NCBI GenBank assembly: GCA_050184225.1
Contig: JBFXAN010000209.1
Location: 1-10,538 of the forward strand
DNA: 10,538 nt
Source of the DNA: JBFXAN01 sp050184225
GTDB taxonomy: Bacteria; Chloroflexota; Dehalococcoidia; CAUJGQ01
Direction: 5' to 3'
The position numbers and the translations under genes were made by a program. Below the pieces are notes generated by a model. The model was not told the origin of the DNA. It saw only the letters and a program-made list of their open reading frames with translations, and searched no databases. Positions 1 to 6,209 of the stretch are shown in pieces. How positions within the stretch are numbered: position 1 is the first letter of the stretch; each line of letters starts with the position of its first letter.

Positions 1-1146
1 GAGCGGATCGCCGTCGACCACCAGCAGGTCGGCCCGCTTGCCCGGCTCGAGCGTGCCGGTGAGATCGCCGATCGTGCAGCATTCCGCGGCGGTTTTGGTC
101 GTGGCGACGATCGCCTGCATCGGGGTCAGCCCTGCCTCAACCATCAGCGCCAACTCCTCGGCGTTGGACCCATGCGGTCCGACGCCCGTGTCGGTGCCCA
201 TCGCGATCCTGACACCCTTCTGGACCGCCATCTTGAAGCTGTTGAAGTGATCTTCCTTGACCTCCTTCGCCTTGCGCAGCGCATACGGCGGGACGTTCGA
301 GGGATCTTGCTCGCCACGCCGGATCACCCAGACCGGCGCGACCAGCGTGGCGACGAGGTAGGTGCCACGCTCGATCATCTCATCACAGACCTGCTCGTTC
401 AGGTAGATGCCGTGTTCGATCGAGCGAATGCCGCCCAGGACCGCATTGCGAATGCTCTGCGTCGCCTGGGCGTGCGCCATCACGGTTTTGCCAGACGCCT
501 GCGCCTCGTAGACGATCACGGCGATTTCCTCAGGCGAGAAGCCCGTGGCGCCCGGCTCGTCGTTGGGCGACATCACACCGCCGGAGGTGTGGACTTTGAT
601 CTGGTCCGCCCCCGCCCGGAGCAGTTCGCGGGTGGCACGGCGGACCTGCTCGATGCCATCGACGACCGTGTCAGGATGCTCCGGGTCGCCGACGCGTGTG
701 CTGGCGCCGTTGGGCATCACCGAGTCGCCATGACCGCCGGTCTGTGAGAGCGCCCCGACGGCAATGCGCAGCCGGGGACCGGGATACAGACCCTGCTCGA
801 TCGCCATCTTGACGCCGCGGGGCGTGCCGCCCGCGTCACGGACCGTCGTAAAGCCGTGTTCCAGCGTCAGTTTTGCATGGGCGAGTGCCTGCGCGATCTG
901 AAGGCTGTACGGTGTCATCAGCCGTTGTTGCAGGCTGACCGCTGAGAACGGCAGATGCACGTGGCAGTCGATCATGCCCGGCATCACGGTCATCCCGGCG
1001 GCGTCGATCACTTCCGCGTCGCGGGGGATGTCACCATTGTCGTTGACGCGCGCGATCGTATTGCCCTCGATCACGAGCGTCGCGTTGCGGATCGGATCGG
1101 CGCCGGTGCCGTCGATCAATGTTCCTGCCCGGACGACAGTGGTCAT
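1..1146 (-). CDS. Metal-dependent amidohydrolase, imidazolonepropionase/prolidase-like (3' end cut by window)
   Basis: I translated this frame by hand: 382 residues read without a stop to the window edge, so the C-terminus (probably a few tens of residues) is missing. It starts at ATG 1146-1144 behind a GGAGGAG ribosome site about 5 bases upstream. The N-terminal beta-sandwich strand (VVRAGTLIDGTG) leads into the amidohydrolase metal signature DCHVH (His62, His64). Further candidate ligands follow in family order: Lys184 in IKVHTSGG, His225 in MAHAQ, His245 in SIEHG and Asp319 in GTDTG. The last visible segment, LEPGKRADLLVVDGDPL, is the typical return to the beta-sandwich. The family (COG1228-like) is cytoplasmic and hydrolyses C-N bonds in cyclic amides or Xaa-Pro/Xaa-Arg type dipeptides. 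The substrate cannot be told from sequence. It lies 77 bp downstream of a co-directional PNPOx-family gene but has its own -10-like box, so it may be transcribed separately. Confidence 0.93.
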   Translation of the reverse strand, partial: MTTVVRAGTLIDGTGADPIRNATLVIEGNTIARVNDNGDIPRDAEVIDAAGMTVMPGMIDCHVHLPFSAVSLQQRLMTPYSLQIAQALAHAKLTLEHGFTTVRDAGGTPRGVKMAIEQGLYPGPRLRIAVGALSQTGGHGDSVMPNGASTRVGDPEHPDTVVDGIEQVRRATRELLRAGADQIKVHTSGGVMSPNDEPGATGFSPEEIAVIVYEAQASGKTVMAHAQATQSIRNAVLGGIRSIEHGIYLNEQVCDEMIERGTYLVATLVAPVWVIRRGEQDPSNVPPYALRKAKEVKEDHFNSFKMAVQKGVRIAMGTDTGVGPHGSNAEELALMVEAGLTPMQAIVATTKTAAECCTIGDLTGTLEPGKRADLLVVDGDPL

Positions 1147-1184
1147 GACGTGCTCCTCCGTGGATGCGTTCGTTGGTAGCGGTC

Positions 1185-1190
1185 ATTGTA
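1185..1190 (-). promoter_or_regulatory. Possible -10 box (TACAAT) for the amidohydrolase gene
   Basis: On the minus strand this reads TACAAT, five of six matches to the bacterial -10 consensus. Transcription would begin near 1178, giving a leader of about 30 bases that includes the GGAGGAG ribosome site. I see no convincing -35 box at the normal distance. It is therefore a candidate only. Confidence 0.35.
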
Positions 1191-1223
1191 GTCCCACGAC
1201 GCACAACGGTTCGCGGGCACTGC

Positions 1224-1691
1224 CTACGGCGCGCGCCAGCGCGCATAGGCCGGCGGCCAGGTGCTGCCCCCGTCGCGCGGTTGGTAGGCGGAGTGAAGCA
1301 CCCGTTCGATCGCCAGCCGAAAGAGCCGGTCTTCGTCGCCGTGGGTCGTACCCTGCGCCCGATAGACGGTATCCGCACGGACGACCTGCTCACGGTCACT
1401 GACCAATGTCGCCCGCCCTACGATGAAAAACTCGTCATCCCGGTCTGCACACGGAAAAGTGTGCAGCGCGTAGCGGCCGTCTCGGAGCAGATCATGGAGC
1501 TTCGGTGAGCGGCCGATGAATGCGTAGAGGTCGCCATCCGCGATCACCGGACAGATCGGATGGATGCGCGGCCCGCCGTCTTTCCGCACCGTCGCCAGGT
1601 AGGCGAGGCCAGGACCATGCTGAAAGAGGAGCGTCCGGCCCGCCTCCGCCATCTCCGGTCGCGCCGCCGAGAACTCCGCCCAAGTCGCCAT
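1224..1691 (-). CDS. PNPOx-family (FMN/F420 split-barrel) protein
   Basis: A 155-residue protein of the pyridoxamine 5'-phosphate oxidase-like split-barrel superfamily. Visible family features are the first barrel strands YLATVRKDGGPRIHPICPV (residues 31-49), the strand-turn DGDLYAFIGRSPKLHDL, and the later DDEFFIVGRATLV (85-97). Members bind FMN, F420 or heme, and many in actinobacteria and Chloroflexota are deazaflavin-dependent reductases of unknown substrate. The open frame extends upstream to 1850. I chose ATG 1691 because GGGAGG lies 6 bases before it, and the upstream extension is arginine-rich with no family resemblance. The ATG at 1694 is too close to that site. It is divergent from the LLM oxidoreductase at 1834, so the pair may share regulation. 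True PdxH is unlikely because the length and C-terminus do not fit. Confidence 0.85.
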   Translation of the reverse strand: MATWAEFSAARPEMAEAGRTLLFQHGPGLAYLATVRKDGGPRIHPICPVIADGDLYAFIGRSPKLHDLLRDGRYALHTFPCADRDDEFFIVGRATLVSDREQVVRADTVYRAQGTTHGDEDRLFRLAIERVLHSAYQPRDGGSTWPPAYARWRAP

Positions 1692-1719
1692 CATTTGCCT
1701 CCCGTCTCGCCTCCGGCGC

Positions 1720-1747
1720 AGTGTACGCTCGCCTCGGCCGTCGTCTA
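1720..1747 (-). promoter_or_regulatory. Weak candidate promoter for the PNPOx-family gene
   Basis: On the minus strand TAGACG (1747-1742) and TACACT (1725-1720) are separated by 16 bases, each matching four of six consensus positions. Transcription would start near 1713, about 20 bases before the ATG at 1691. The spacing is good and the boxes are weak. Confidence 0.25.
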
Positions 1748-1755
1748 CCTGGACA

Positions 1756-1791
1756 ATGCGCCGGGCAGGCGGGCGGATTCGCCCCCGGCAT
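1756..1791. promoter_or_regulatory. Imperfect dyad in the divergent intergenic region
   Basis: A small hairpin, GGGCG-gatt-CGCCC (1771-1784), sits inside a broader imperfect inverted repeat whose outer ends are ATGC (1756-1759) and GCAT (1788-1791). It lies midway between the divergent genes starting at 1691 and 1834, and just before the TATACT box. It could be an operator for either gene, or simply GC-rich noise. Confidence 0.25.
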
Positions 1792-1796
1792 ATACT
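1791..1796 (+). promoter_or_regulatory. Candidate -10 box (TATACT) for the LLM oxidoreductase gene
   Basis: TATACT matches the -10 consensus at five of six positions. Transcription would start near 1803, leaving a ~30-base leader that carries GGAGGAGG at 1820-1827. No good -35 box is present 16-18 bases upstream, where the sequence is GC-only. Confidence 0.35.
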
Positions 1797-1833
1797 CACT
1801 GAAACGTTCGCCCAACCGCGGAGGAGGACTTCG

Positions 1834-2790
1834 ATGAAACTAGGCATCATGATCGAGGGACAAGAAGGGCTGACCCTGGAGCGGTGGCGGCGGATCGGCG
1901 GTGTGGTCGAGGATCTCGGCTTTGAATCGCTGTGGCGCTCCGATCACTTCATGTCGCTGATGGGCGGGACCAGAGATGCCCCGGAGACGTGGGCCACGCT
2001 CGTCCAAACGGCACTGGAAACCCGACGCATTCGGTTTGGCCCACTGGTTTCGCCGATGACCTTCCGGCATCCGTCCTTGCTGACGCGGATGGCAGCGACG
2101 GTTGATCAATTGAGCGACGGCCGCCTCGTGCTCGGCGTCGGCGCCGGTTGGAACGAACGCGAGCACCAAGCCTACGGGCTGCCGTTCCCGCCGGTGCGTC
2201 AGCGTATGGAGATGCTGGAGGAGGGCATCGAGGTCATCCTTAGACTGCAAGGCGACGGCGCTGCGAGCTATACCGGAAAGCACTATCAGCTCGACCAAGT
2301 CGACATGCAGCCGAAGCCGCGCCAGCGGCCGCGCATCCCGCTCCTGGTCGGTGGTTCGGGCGAGCAACGCATCCTGCCACTCGTCGCCCGCTACGCCGAC
2401 GAGTGGAACATGACCGGCGCGACGCCCGATCGGTTCCGTGCCAAGGCGGCTGTCCTCGACGAGCACTGTCGGGCGATCGGCCGCAACCCCGCCGAGATCG
2501 AGCGGTCGACGATGACCGCCTTCCTCCTCGGCGAGAACGAGGCGGCGCTGAGGAAGCACTGCGAAGCGGTGCAGGAGGTCATCCCCCGCCTGGCCCAAAT
2601 GACCACGAGCGAGATTCCGGCGGCCGCCGGTGAGTGGGGCTGGCTGGCGGGAACGCCGGACGACCTGATCGCCTCGCTCCGGGCGCTGTCCGCGGCGGGC
2701 GTCGAGCGTGTGATGCTCCAGCACCACGATCAGGACAACAACGATCTGCTCAAGCTGATCGCCACGGAGGTGATGCCGGCCGTCGCGTAG
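1834..2790 (+). CDS. LLM-class F420-dependent oxidoreductase (Rv1855c/TIGR03560-like)
   Basis: A 318-residue luciferase-like monooxygenase-fold (TIM barrel) protein. It starts at ATG 1834, with GGAGGAGG (1820-1827) six bases upstream. The open frame runs back to 1756, but the extra 26 residues are arginine-rich and lack the family's first strand, which begins MKLGIMIEGQEG. Family landmarks are LGFESLWRSDHF (28-39), the strand FGPLVSPMTFRHP (68-80), SDGRLVLGVGAGWNEREH (94-111) with YGLPFPP after it, and PLLVGGSGE for the cofactor phosphate region. These match the bacterial subgroup that uses coenzyme F420 for hydride transfer (the Rv1855c-like set, from memory). The physiological substrate is unknown for most members. 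It is cytoplasmic, with no signal peptide. It is divergent from a PNPOx-family protein, another likely flavin/F420 enzyme. A GC hairpin follows the stop codon. Confidence 0.92.
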   Translation: MKLGIMIEGQEGLTLERWRRIGGVVEDLGFESLWRSDHFMSLMGGTRDAPETWATLVQTALETRRIRFGPLVSPMTFRHPSLLTRMAATVDQLSDGRLVLGVGAGWNEREHQAYGLPFPPVRQRMEMLEEGIEVILRLQGDGAASYTGKHYQLDQVDMQPKPRQRPRIPLLVGGSGEQRILPLVARYADEWNMTGATPDRFRAKAAVLDEHCRAIGRNPAEIERSTMTAFLLGENEAALRKHCEAVQEVIPRLAQMTTSEIPAAAGEWGWLAGTPDDLIASLRALSAAGVERVMLQHHDQDNNDLLKLIATEVMPAVA

Positions 2791-2793
2791 CCG

Positions 2794-2818
2794 GTGCGGC
2801 GAGACGTCTACGCCGCAC
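2794..2818 (+). terminator. GC-rich hairpin just after the LLM gene (possible terminator without U-tract)
   Basis: GTGCGGCG (2794-2801) and CGCCGCAC (2811-2818) form a perfect 8-bp stem with a 9-base loop, starting three bases after the stop codon. The position is right for transcript termination or 3' protection. No T-run follows, so an intrinsic terminator is not established. Confidence 0.35.
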
Positions 2819-2895
2819 GTAGTACCAAAGGACATCATCGATACCCTTCTCCTGGCCGATGGCCGCCCGCCGCGATGCCTTGATCATTGCTTTGC

Positions 2896-2913
2896 AGGAA
2901 TCCCAGGATTCCT
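2896..2913. promoter_or_regulatory. Palindrome AGGAATCC-ca-GGATTCCT upstream of the lipoprotein gene
   Basis: A perfect 8-bp inverted repeat with a 2-base centre, 39 bases before the lipoprotein start, in a stretch less GC-rich than its surroundings. A TTGATC box (2880-2885) lies just upstream and could be a -35 element, but no good -10 follows at the usual spacing. A dyad of this size and position fits a dimeric repressor or activator site. No T-run follows, so it is not an obvious terminator. Confidence 0.4.
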
Positions 2914-2952
2914 TGCCGGGGCAGCGTTCGCCTGACCTCGCGGAGAAGAGTG

Positions 2953-3348
2953 ATGCGAAACTCCGTGCTTGCCGCCGGCGTGGTCGGTGCGCTCCTGATC
3001 GGGTTGGCGATGGGGTGTGCCTCGCCCGCATCCGTCGATGCGGTACCGGCGGAGCAGCCGGCCGTCGCTCAGAGTACCGACGCAGCGATCGAAGGCAGCG
3101 TCCTGGCGCTGGCAAGCTCGATTCGGCATATCGAAGGTCAGTCTGACGAGCCGCCGTCCGTGAGCGTGGTGCTGCGAACCGATGGCGGCGTGGTCACGGT
3201 AATCGTGGCCGAGCAGGCGCAGATCCGAACGGTGGATGGAGATAACATCCCGGCAAACGAGATCCCGCTATCGGCCGAGGTCCGCGCCGAAGGGCGGCGG
3301 TTGAGCGCAACCCAATTCGAAGCTACCGTCATCGAGGTGTTGCCGTAG
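2953..3348 (+). CDS. Small predicted lipoprotein with DUF5666-like C-terminal domain
   Basis: A 131-residue protein. It starts at ATG 2953 behind GGAG (2942-2945) with 7 bases spacing. The frame is open upstream to 2887, but the signal sequence begins here. The N-terminus MRNSVLAAGVVGALLIGLAMGC has one arginine, a hydrophobic core and a cysteine at position 22. The lipobox is degenerate (A-M-G-C, Ala rather than Leu at -3), so lipidation is likely but not certain. A flexible Ala/Pro/Glu linker follows. Residues 70-131 resemble DUF5666-type beta domains: VVTVIVAEQAQIRTVDG, then LSAEVRAEGRRLSATQFEATVIEV. Such domains are extracytoplasmic and of unknown function. It stands between the LLM gene and the phosphatase gene with gaps of 162 and 58 bp, so it is probably transcribed alone. 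Confidence 0.82.
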   Translation: MRNSVLAAGVVGALLIGLAMGCASPASVDAVPAEQPAVAQSTDAAIEGSVLALASSIRHIEGQSDEPPSVSVVLRTDGGVVTVIVAEQAQIRTVDGDNIPANEIPLSAEVRAEGRRLSATQFEATVIEVLP

Positions 3349-3393
3349 CACGCTCGCTGAAGCCGGCCGGCAGATCGTACCGTCCGCGACCCG

Positions 3394-3399
3394 TATACT
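3394..3399 (+). promoter_or_regulatory. Candidate -10 box (TATACT) for a leaderless transcript of the phosphatase gene
   Basis: TATACT ends only 7 bases before the ATG at 3407, which is the usual distance from a -10 box to the transcription start. No Shine-Dalgarno sequence lies before that ATG. The two facts together suggest an mRNA beginning at or next to the start codon. No clear -35 box is visible. Confidence 0.45.
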
Positions 3400-3406
3400 G
3401 GCCTGT

Positions 3407-3931
3407 ATGTTCAACCACCCGCCGGCGTACGAACCACGCGCCAGCCGCATTCTCATTCCTGGCCGCCACGATCTTCCGACCGAGCTCTGGATGGGCGGCG
3501 CCAACAGCCTTCACGGCGACCTGCTTCTCCCAACCGAGTTGTGTGATGCGTGGCTGATCGACCTTGCCGGTGAGATGCCGGACGAGCATCGACTGGCGTG
3601 CGCCTGCTGGCTGCCGCGGGTCTTTGCTGATATCGAGACGGTCCCACAACACTACGAACGGCTCGATGCCCTCGCCCGCAGCATCGCCGCCTCCATCAAT
3701 GGTGAGGCGCCGCGCGATCCCTGGCCGCATCCGGCCGAGCCACCTCGTCGGGTGTACATCATGTGTCAGCAGGGGATGAACCGGAGCGGACTGCTCACCG
3801 GCCTGATCCTCCGTGCCCTCGGCGTATCGACGAAGGATGCGCTGGCCACGATCGCGTCACGCCCCGGCGCCCTCACCAACCAGACCTATCTCCGTCTGAT
3901 GCACGACTGGGCTGACGCTCACACCGTCTGA
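3407..3931 (+). CDS. Dual-specificity/tyrosine phosphatase-like protein (Cx5R)
   Basis: A 174-residue cytoplasmic protein with the cysteine-phosphatase P-loop MCQQGMNRSG: nucleophile Cys120, Arg126 and Ser127, that is C-x5-R-S. It is preceded by a hydrophobic strand (RRVYIM) and followed by the helix LLTGLILRALG, as in the dual-specificity phosphatase fold. The usual His before the catalytic Cys is replaced by Met119. Asp75, in VFADIET about 45 residues upstream, sits where the general-acid loop would be. The family dephosphorylates Tyr/Ser/Thr or other phosphate esters, and the substrate here is unknown. ATG 3407 has no ribosome site but sits right behind a TATACT box, suggesting leaderless expression. 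The 3' end overlaps the convergent small gene by 13 bases. Confidence 0.83.
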   Translation: MFNHPPAYEPRASRILIPGRHDLPTELWMGGANSLHGDLLLPTELCDAWLIDLAGEMPDEHRLACACWLPRVFADIETVPQHYERLDALARSIAASINGEAPRDPWPHPAEPPRRVYIMCQQGMNRSGLLTGLILRALGVSTKDALATIASRPGALTNQTYLRLMHDWADAHTV

Positions 3932-4239
3932 TAGGCGGCAAGGTGCATGCACTGGTTAGCCGCCGCGGCAATCATGTGCTCCGGTGTCAGATCGACATCC
4001 CAGGCGATCGCCCGGCCGCCGTTGTGGACCTCGGCATAGAGGGCCACCGACTCCGCGTTTTCAAGCTGCGCGTCGATGGCACAGTGCGCGCAGGTCAGGG
4101 AGAGGCTGCCGTCAGGGAAGCGATTGACGTAGATCGGCAGCCGTTGACGTTGCACTTCCTCGCATCCCCCCTCCGAAGGCCCTCCCGGCCATTCCCCGCC
4201 ATCGTACGGCAGCGTGACGTATTCAGTCAGCCGCTTCAA
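3919..4239 (-). CDS. Small cysteine-containing protein of unknown function, coupled to the fusion gene
   Basis: A 106-residue open frame I do not recognise. Its start is TTG 4239-4237, overlapping the TGA stop of the upstream fusion gene in the sequence TTGA, which suggests translation by re-initiation. No ATG or GTG lies in frame nearby and the ribosome site is weak. Visible features are a charged N-terminal third, a CAHC pair (Cys50, Cys53), further cysteines at 26 and 97, and histidines at 52, 72, 88 and 99. These could bind one metal ion, but no named zinc-finger family fits. No membrane segment or signal peptide is seen. The 3' end overlaps the convergent phosphatase gene by 13 bases. 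Its existence rests on tight coupling and lack of stops, so it could be spurious. Confidence 0.6.
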   Translation of the reverse strand: MKRLTEYVTLPYDGGEWPGGPSEGGCEEVQRQRLPIYVNRFPDGSLSLTCAHCAIDAQLENAESVALYAEVHNGGRAIAWDVDLTPEHMIAAAANQCMHLAAYQTV

Positions 4240-5666
4240 CCCATGTAGTAGTCGAACACGGTCCTGGTGAGCAGCGCGATCTCCTCGTCGATGCTCGTCA
4301 GCAACTGATTCGTCCGGCGTGGATCGGCGTCGACGGGCATGCGGGTTCGCGTGAAGATGGCTAACGAAACCGTCCCTCGGTCGCCGAGGTCGATCAGTCC
4401 GGCGTCATTGCGAATTGCCCAGGGGCCGCCGAGGCTCCCGGTCTTGTGCGCCACCGGCACGCCGGGCGGCAGGTAGCGCGGCATCCGGTCGTTGAGTTGT
4501 TGCAGCAGCAGGATCTCCCGCATCATGCGGCGGGCATCATCGCCAATGCCGAGATCAGCCAAGCCGGCGCCGGTGTGGATGCGGGCGAAGAGATCGGCCA
4601 TCTCGTTCGCGGTGCTGATATTGTTGTCGTCCGCACCGGCATAGGCGGGACTGTCCGGATCGACCGGATGGCTGACGAGGTGACGCGCCATCTCATGCGG
4701 TGAAAGCGCCGGCGATGCGTCGCCGAGGATAGCGTGCAGCAGGTCGCGACACCCCCGCGCGACCACCGTGTTGTGGTAGCCCAGCTCGCGCATCGTCGCG
4801 GTGATCCGTGCCGGGTCGAGCCGCCGCACGAGCATGTCCGTCGCCGTGTTGTCCGATATGATGATCATCAGCGTCAGCAGATCGCGCACGGTCGGCTGCA
4901 GCCCCGGCATCAGTCTGGTCAGGACACCGCTGCCGGTGGACTTGTCTTCCTCGGTCAGCTCCCAGCGGTCGCTCAACGACAACGCGCCGCGCTCTATCTG
5001 ACGGAACGCCTCCACCAGCACCGGCACCTTGAACACACTCGCGGCCGGATACGGCGTATCGCCATCGAGATCGACCTGCTCCTCCCGCTCGATGTGGCGG
5101 ACTGTAAGCCCCAATTCCGCTGGCCCCCGCTCGACAATTTCCGTCAGCGCGGCCTTCGGTGACGTTGCAATCGTCATCGTTATGTCCTTCCGCATCCATG
5201 CCGCCACGCGGCCAAAGCCGGGCCGGTACTCGTACTCATACGTCACATAGCCGGCGCGCTCGTACAACGCGATGTTCCGGGGAAGACTTAGACGGACGCC
5301 GAGCCGCACCTCTGGAATTGCCATCCGGGCGGCGCGCTCCTCAAACCAGGTGAGCATCCGTGTCGCGATGCCGCGGCCGCGATGTGCCGGTAGGACGGAC
5401 AGCCGGCCAACCTCGATGAACGCACGATCGGGATCGACATCAAACCGGCCGCAGCCCACCGGCGTGCCGTCGAGCACGACGACCACACCACCCCCCTCGA
5501 CGACGGCACGGCGCACGTCCTCGACCGTCTCGTCGAAAGCGCCGCTGGCCGGCACGAGCGTACCGCGATATTCCTCATACGCGGCGAGCATCAACCGGTG
5601 CAGGAGCGCTGCATCGTCCGTTGTCGCCGCGCGCAGCGCCAGGTGGTTGGCGGCATCGCTGGTCAT
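4236..5666 (-). CDS. Fusion: GNAT N-acetyltransferase + class A beta-lactamase-like serine hydrolase
   Basis: A continuous 476-residue frame with two domains. Residues about 9-160 are a GNAT acetyltransferase, with acetyl-CoA loop VLPAHRGRGIATRML (91-105; R96, G99, A101) and the late motif NIALYERAGY (131-140). Residues 164-476 are a penicillin-recognising serine hydrolase: SVFK (Ser210 nucleophile, Lys213), SDN (271-273) and KTG (408-410). The omega-loop ExxLN glutamate is not apparent. The matching stretch reads ARGCRDLLHAI and is followed by an insertion of about 30 residues. There is no signal peptide, so the hydrolase should be cytoplasmic, unlike secreted beta-lactamases. I chose ATG 5666 because it overlaps the upstream TGA as ATGA; a GTG at 5681 is a weaker alternative. 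An in-frame ATG at 5177 with its own ribosome site could also give the hydrolase alone (313 residues). It may be a hydrolase for amide or ester substrates, not necessarily beta-lactams. Confidence 0.9.
   Translation of the reverse strand: MTSDAANHLALRAATTDDAALLHRLMLAAYEEYRGTLVPASGAFDETVEDVRRAVVEGGGVVVVLDGTPVGCGRFDVDPDRAFIEVGRLSVLPAHRGRGIATRMLTWFEERAARMAIPEVRLGVRLSLPRNIALYERAGYVTYEYEYRPGFGRVAAWMRKDITMTIATSPKAALTEIVERGPAELGLTVRHIEREEQVDLDGDTPYPAASVFKVPVLVEAFRQIERGALSLSDRWELTEEDKSTGSGVLTRLMPGLQPTVRDLLTLMIIISDNTATDMLVRRLDPARITATMRELGYHNTVVARGCRDLLHAILGDASPALSPHEMARHLVSHPVDPDSPAYAGADDNNISTANEMADLFARIHTGAGLADLGIGDDARRMMREILLLQQLNDRMPRYLPPGVPVAHKTGSLGGPWAIRNDAGLIDLGDRGTVSLAIFTRTRMPVDADPRRTNQLLTSIDEEIALLTRTVFDYYMG
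5175..5191 (-). promoter_or_regulatory. Internal ribosome site and ATG inside the fusion gene
   Basis: On the minus strand GGAAGGA (5191-5185) stands 7 bases before an in-frame ATG (5177-5175), exactly at the junction between the GNAT domain (ending AWMRKDIT) and the hydrolase domain (beginning MTIATSPKAAL). It could allow the hydrolase to be made separately as well as in the fusion. Confidence 0.45.
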
Positions 5667-6133
5667 TGGCCGGAACGCCACACCCGGGAGGGAATGCCCT
5701 TGCCCATCTCCGCTAGCGAGTGCAATTCAATTCGCCAGGGTGTCAGTTTGAGCAGGCCAAACGATGCATCGTCGGGACCGGGCCAGAACATCGCCGGATC
5801 ATAGCCGTAGGGCGGCGGCGTCCCCTTGTACATCTCCCAGACCCGGCGCCTTTCATCGGCGGAGTCCTCCCATTCGGCCCGGCAATCGACATAGGCAAGT
5901 CCGTGCTGCACATCCCAGTAGCTGAGCGATATGTAAGGGTTCTGGGCCAGGTGTTTCGCCTTGAACGACTGACGTCCGGTCGCGATCCACCCCGTCGTTC
6001 CCTCCCACACCGGATGCAGCACGCGCGAGCGGGGCCGTCCCTGCCGGTCGACGGTCACGACCGTGCACCAAACGATGCGGCGCACGCGCTCGTCAAACTC
6101 ATCCTTGATCTTATCAAACGACGCTCCATTCAT
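5663..6133 (-). CDS. PNPOx-family split-barrel protein (second copy type)
   Basis: A 156-residue pyridoxamine 5'-phosphate oxidase-like protein. The barrel begins RIVWCTVVTVDRQGRPRSRV (19-38), continues LHPVWEGTTGWIATGRQSFKAKHL (39-62), then NPYISLSYWDVQHGLAYVDC (65-84), and ends with LLKLTPWRIELH (127-138). The TGRQSFKAKHL segment is where this superfamily contacts the flavin or F420 phosphate. The likely role is flavin/F420-dependent redox chemistry on an unknown small molecule. The open frame extends to 6292, but ATG 6133 has GGAG 8 bases upstream and matches the family's usual start. The stop overlaps the next gene's ATG as ATGA, so the two are translationally coupled. It is only distantly similar to the PNPOx protein at 1224-1691, so a recent duplication is unlikely. 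Confidence 0.86.
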   Translation of the reverse strand: MNGASFDKIKDEFDERVRRIVWCTVVTVDRQGRPRSRVLHPVWEGTTGWIATGRQSFKAKHLAQNPYISLSYWDVQHGLAYVDCRAEWEDSADERRRVWEMYKGTPPPYGYDPAMFWPGPDDASFGLLKLTPWRIELHSLAEMGKGIPSRVWRSGQ

Positions 6134-6209
6134 CGGAGAGGCTCCCGGCAATGAGGTATTGAAGGTCACGGCCTGCACAAGGCGATCCCCGGCGCGGACC
6201 CAGTCGGAA

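Noticed and set aside
172..747. A 191-residue plus-strand frame opposite the amidohydrolase
   Set aside because: The minus-strand frame carries all amidohydrolase metal motifs without a stop; this one is Asp/Arg/His-rich shadow sequence.
1840..2838. A 332-residue open frame on the minus strand opposite the LLM gene
   Set aside because: It is Arg/His-rich with no family resemblance, and the plus-strand frame encodes a clear LLM protein with a strong ribosome site. Long antisense frames are common in GC-rich DNA.
4236..5177. Annotating the beta-lactamase-like part as a separate gene only
   Set aside because: The reading frame is continuous with the GNAT domain and coupled by ATGA to the gene before it. 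I kept one CDS and noted the internal start.
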